A stretch of 6,462 nt of DNA from Verrucomicrobia bacterium UBA3222 (lineage in GTDB: Bacteria > Verrucomicrobiota > Verrucomicrobiia > Opitutales > UBA9783). The notes beneath the pieces were generated by a model, which did not search any database, had not been told where the DNA came from, and was given only the letters and a program-made list of their open reading frames with translations. The stretch lies in contig DEWA01000012.1 of NCBI GenBank assembly GCA_002363035.1, positions 1-6,462 on the forward strand, given 5' to 3'. A program made the translations under genes and the position numbers. This document shows positions 5,644 to 6,462 of the stretch, in pieces; positions within the stretch are counted from its first letter, which is position 1, and the number at the start of each line of letters is the position of its first letter.

Positions 5644-5661
5644 CTTCCGGAATTTTCCTCC

Positions 5662-6462
5662 ATGGATACGCTGTTGAACACGTTAAAGCAGGATCTGAAA
5701 AATCTCTTTTCGCAGGATCTGTACGCGACGTGGTTTCAACCGTTGCAGGCAGAGGAGGAACCCGCAAACAACCAGTGGACATTGATTGCCAACAGCGATT
5801 TTGCGGCGGTGTGGCTCAGAAATAACTACGGGGATTTGTTGCAGCGGAAGGTTTCCGACATTCTGGGACACCCGATCCGCCTCGAAATCAAAGCACTTCC
5901 GACGGATGAGGCGGCGCAGGAAGCGGTAAAAGAAGCGCCTCTCCCGCTGCCGTCTGCAACCGAAACACACGCGCCGGCAAAAGACGGACTGTCGCCGCAA
6001 TACACTTTTGATACGTTTGTGGTGGGTGCCGGCAATCAGTTGGCACATGCGGCGGCGACAGCGGTGGCAAACGCGCCCGGGAAAGCCTACAATCCGCTGT
6101 TTATTTACGGCAACACGGGGCTCGGGAAGACCCATCTGACGCAGGCGATCGGGCATTTCGTGCGACAACATCAACCGAACGCAAAGGTTATTTACATTAC
6201 GACGGAGCGTTTTACCAACGAATTTATTCAGGCCATCCAGGACAATCGTTTAACACAATTTCGTCGCAAATACCGCAAAGCCGACGTACTGCTGATTGAC
6301 GACATTCATTTTTTGGCGCACAAGGAGCGGATACAAGAGGAGTTTTTTCATACCTTCAACGAACTTTTCGAAGCCCAAAAACAGCTCGTGCTGTGCAGCG
6401 ACCGTCCCGCTTCGGAAATCGCAAGCCTGGAAAGTCGTCTCGTGTCGCGCTTCCAATGGGGG
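5662..6462 (+). CDS. dnaA: Chromosomal replication initiator DnaA, 3' end outside window
   Basis: The first 267 codons of DnaA, the AAA+ ATPase that binds DnaA boxes and opens the replication origin. Domain I (about 1-78) begins [20 protein letters not shown] and has the conserved W24-F25 and the [11 protein letters not shown] block. Domain II (about 79-111) is a short, Ala/Pro-rich linker. Domain III starts at [19 protein letters not shown] and has Walker A GNTGLGKT (150-157), the [11 protein letters not shown] segment, Walker B LLIDD (210-214) in [10 protein letters not shown], and sensor I LVLCSDRP. It runs off the window at [10 protein letters not shown], so the rest of domain III and the DNA-binding domain IV are not seen. 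The start is ATG 5662; GGAA at 5649-5652 is a weak ribosome binding site nine bases away. A DnaA box lies 18 bases upstream. The reading frame is intact throughout, with no odd residues in the ATPase motifs. Confidence 0.97.
   Translation, partial: MDTLLNTLKQDLKNLFSQDLYATWFQPLQAEEEPANNQWTLIANSDFAAVWLRNNYGDLLQRKVSDILGHPIRLEIKALPTDEAAQEAVKEAPLPLPSATETHAPAKDGLSPQYTFDTFVVGAGNQLAHAAATAVANAPGKAYNPLFIYGNTGLGKTHLTQAIGHFVRQHQPNAKVIYITTERFTNEFIQAIQDNRLTQFRRKYRKADVLLIDDIHFLAHKERIQEEFFHTFNELFEAQKQLVLCSDRPASEIASLESRLVSRFQWG

Larger units (their letters stand above)
5250..5661. other. Gene-free region upstream of dnaA; candidate oriC/dnaA control region
   Basis: No convincing gene lies in these 412 bases. 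They hold three DnaA boxes, a 25-base pyrimidine tract, an A/T inverted repeat and generally AT-rich sequence from about 5360 onward. The first 100 bases hold nothing recognisable: no tRNA, no clear terminator hairpin with a T-run, and no rpmH, which commonly borders dnaA in other bacteria. A TTG-initiated frame of 69 codons (5434-5643) is open but ends inside a DnaA box, resembles nothing known and has no ribosome binding site. I infer that the region carries the dnaA promoter and perhaps the replication origin. No -10/-35 pair stood out for dnaA. Confidence 0.55.

Noticed and set aside
1..6462. CRISPR array, insertion sequence or toxin-antitoxin pair
   Set aside because: No regular direct repeats, terminal inverted repeats with a transposase, or paired small genes of that type were seen.

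Overview
The window looks like a piece of a Gram-negative bacterial chromosome next to the replication initiator gene dnaA. The lineage is not proven. The mix of an NtrC-type sigma-54 activator, a YqgE/AlgH protein, a compact DnaA and a radical SAM protein with a CxxxC..C motif inside a Cys-rich patch would suit a PVC-group (Verrucomicrobia/Lentisphaerae-like) organism, but that is inference. Base composition varies: single 60-base lines count at about 58% G+C in the yqgE-like gene and about 42% in the radical SAM gene and the left-hand secreted protein gene.

Layout. The left half reads on the minus strand. From right to left it holds a PlsC-type acyltransferase (3143-2478), a sigma-54-dependent response regulator 16 bases behind it (2461-1088), a 167-base gap with a sigma-70-like promoter, and a partial, unrecognised exported protein whose 3' end lies beyond base 1 (920-1). 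A divergent gap of only 42 bases separates plsC from a plus-strand pair: a dCMP deaminase-like protein (3186-3653) and a YqgE/AlgH-family protein (3655-4200), one base apart. A 191-base leader (4201-4391) follows. It carries a near-consensus sigma-54 promoter and two micro-ORFs in the same frame as the next gene, a radical SAM protein (4392-5249). A gene-free stretch (5250-5661) with three DnaA boxes, a 25-base pyrimidine tract and an A/T inverted repeat leads into dnaA (5662 to the right edge, partial).

How the parts fit. The plsC/regulator pair is probably one transcript, joining membrane lipid synthesis to a regulator with no visible partner kinase. The deaminase makes dUMP for thymidylate synthesis, and its tight coupling to the YqgE-like gene implies co-expression. 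The stretch before dnaA is a plausible dnaA control region and candidate oriC. The least conventional part is the radical SAM gene and its leader: a 12-codon ORF with a good ribosome binding site ends in TAA only 18 bases before the radical SAM ATG, in frame. It could be a leader peptide, a tiny peptide substrate, or the front of the enzyme cut off by a stop mutation.
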